Source: Streptomyces solincola (GTDB lineage: Bacteria; Actinomycetota; Actinomycetes; Streptomycetales; Streptomycetaceae). Taken from it: 64,000 nucleotides of DNA. The stretch's first letter is position 1. Each line of letters opens with the position of its first letter. Both the position numbers and the translations under genes were made by a program. Positions 63,006 through 64,000 of this stretch are shown here, one piece after another. The stretch is taken from the NCBI RefSeq assembly GCF_002982015.1, contig NZ_PVLV01000121.1, positions 1 to 64,000 on the forward strand, written 5' to 3'. Below the pieces are notes generated by a model that worked only from the letters and a program-made list of their open reading frames with translations, was not told the DNA's origin and ran no database searches.

Positions 63006-64000
63006 ATGACGCAATCGTTCCTCATTCTCCCCGACGGGGATGTTGAGAATGATGGCTGGAGCTTTTTCGGTGCCAGCGTCACTCAAATCTGGGAAGCCGT
63101 CGGCTACCTTGAGGATGACTGCGGAATCATCTGCCCGAGCTATCGGGGAGGCGCGCAGATCAAGTTCCCGCTTGACTGTGATGACCTCCCCGATGGGGCC
63201 ATAATCGACTCGGTGACGGTCTTCATTCGCATGAAGACCCAAGCCGGGTCAGGCCCCCGCTGCGTCACCGTGAACGTGCTCTCGTCCGAGAATCCTTCGC
63301 GCTACACCACGAGGACTCTGTACGCCAAGAGCACCTACCAGACGTTCGAGGTCGGCACCTACACGACCGACCCCCTGGGCAAGTTCTGGGACATCCACCG
63401 GCTCAACAAGCTGCGCCTCCGGTGCTTCTCCTATAACAACCTCTTCGACTCGATTCGCATCACCCAGTTCTACTGCCGGGTGAACTTCCACACCCGCCCG
63501 ACCGTCAGCGTCCAGGCCCCCGTCGGCACCGTCAACACCCCCTCGCCGGTGGTCAAATGGCGCTACCAGCAGGAGGAGGGCGAACCGCAGAAGAAGGCCG
63601 AGTACCGCATCTTCACGGCCGTCCAGGTGGCGAGCAGCACCTTCAGCCCCAGCACCGCCCCGCCCGTGTTCGCCAAGACGGTCCAGGGCGAGGCATCGAC
63701 CTACACCTTGCCGACGTCGCTGAACCCTGACTCGTACTACGTGTACGTGCGGGTCTACTCGCAGCACAACGCGGTGAGCAACTGGGCCGGCAAGGCATTC
63801 ACCATTCAGGGGCCGGCCCCGGGCGTCCCCGGCGACGACAACGCCGGTGTGGCCGGCGTCCCCGGCGTCGGTGTCCCCACCGTCGTCCCGGACGCTTTCA
63901 CCAGCTCGGCGTTCCTTCAGATGCGGGACAGCAGCAACCTGCTGTCCGTCCAGCAAGCCGACTTCGAGATAGCCACTGACCCTCTCGGCTACGTGCCGAC
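63006..64000 (+). CDS. Distal tail / minor tail protein (3' end outside window)
   Basis: At least 331 residues: MTQSFLILPDGDVENDGWSF start, SVTVFIRMKTQAGSGPRCVT, VGTVNTPSPVVKWRYQQEEG with EYRIFTAVQVASSTF (an FN3-like domain, about 175-260) and PGVPGDDNAGVAGVPG. It follows the tape measure by six bases, as distal tail proteins do, and carries Ig/FN3 modules. No stop before the edge, so it continues to the right. Confidence 0.8.
   Translation, partial: MTQSFLILPDGDVENDGWSFFGASVTQIWEAVGYLEDDCGIICPSYRGGAQIKFPLDCDDLPDGAIIDSVTVFIRMKTQAGSGPRCVTVNVLSSENPSRYTTRTLYAKSTYQTFEVGTYTTDPLGKFWDIHRLNKLRLRCFSYNNLFDSIRITQFYCRVNFHTRPTVSVQAPVGTVNTPSPVVKWRYQQEEGEPQKKAEYRIFTAVQVASSTFSPSTAPPVFAKTVQGEASTYTLPTSLNPDSYYVYVRVYSQHNAVSNWAGKAFTIQGPAPGVPGDDNAGVAGVPGVGVPTVVPDAFTSSAFLQMRDSSNLLSVQQADFEIATDPLGYVP

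Overview
The window is high-GC actinobacterial DNA, most likely a Streptomyces or close-relative chromosome. Third codon positions are almost all G or C, GTG and ATGA-coupled starts are common, and there is an F420-type reductase. A large siphovirus-type prophage is inserted in it. Bases 1 to about 10.9 kb are ordinary chromosome; from about 11.1 kb to the right edge the DNA is phage. The right end of the prophage lies outside the window, so no integrase, lysis cassette or attR is seen here.

Host part. A partial dhaM is followed by a cobalamin riboswitch and the cobalt ECF transporter cbiMNQO. Next come a MmcQ/YjbR protein, an isocitrate-lyase/PEP-mutase family enzyme, a divergent ArgP-type regulator and LysE-type exporter, an F420-dependent NADP reductase-like protein, a DUF2238 membrane protein, and an FAD-linked oxidase divergent from a TetR regulator with two palindromic operators between them. 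At 10.9-11.1 kb lies the frameshifted 3' end of a gene that appears to be cut by the prophage (candidate attL).

Phage early arm (11.1-33.7 kb, rightward). Dozens of very small, translationally coupled genes surround a recognisable replication and recombination set: DUF932 protein, endonuclease VII, PD-(D/E)XK exonuclease, prim-pol primase, metallophosphoesterase, HNH nucleases, DUF3310 protein, RepA-like helicase and GIY-YIG nuclease. Accessory regulators include a WhiB-like/zinc/HTH fusion, a PAS protein and four DUF6197-like paralogues. An AT-rich 276-base gap after the helicase, with a large inverted repeat and DnaA-box-like sites, is the best origin candidate.

Leftward cluster and central gap. 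From 33.8 to 38.3 kb small leftward genes include an FtsK-like ATPase (apparently frameshifted near its end) and a DUF7178-like protein; several share a repeated leader. From 38.3 to 40.4 kb there is about 2 kb with no convincing gene: a nested inverted repeat, a tRNA-like fold, a striking A/C-rich G-poor block, and a direct repeat. This is the likely junction of the virion genome ends and/or control region.

Late arm (40.4-64 kb, rightward). Unusually, receptor-binding genes (two paralogous fibres, a collagen-like fibre, a beta-helix tailspike) come first. They are followed by terminase, portal, a fused protease-capsid protein, head-tail connectors, tail tube, frameshifted tail chaperones, a 2094-residue tape measure with three peptidoglycan-hydrolase-like domains, and a distal tail protein running off the edge. 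Strong hairpins sit in front of several of the most highly expressed structural genes.
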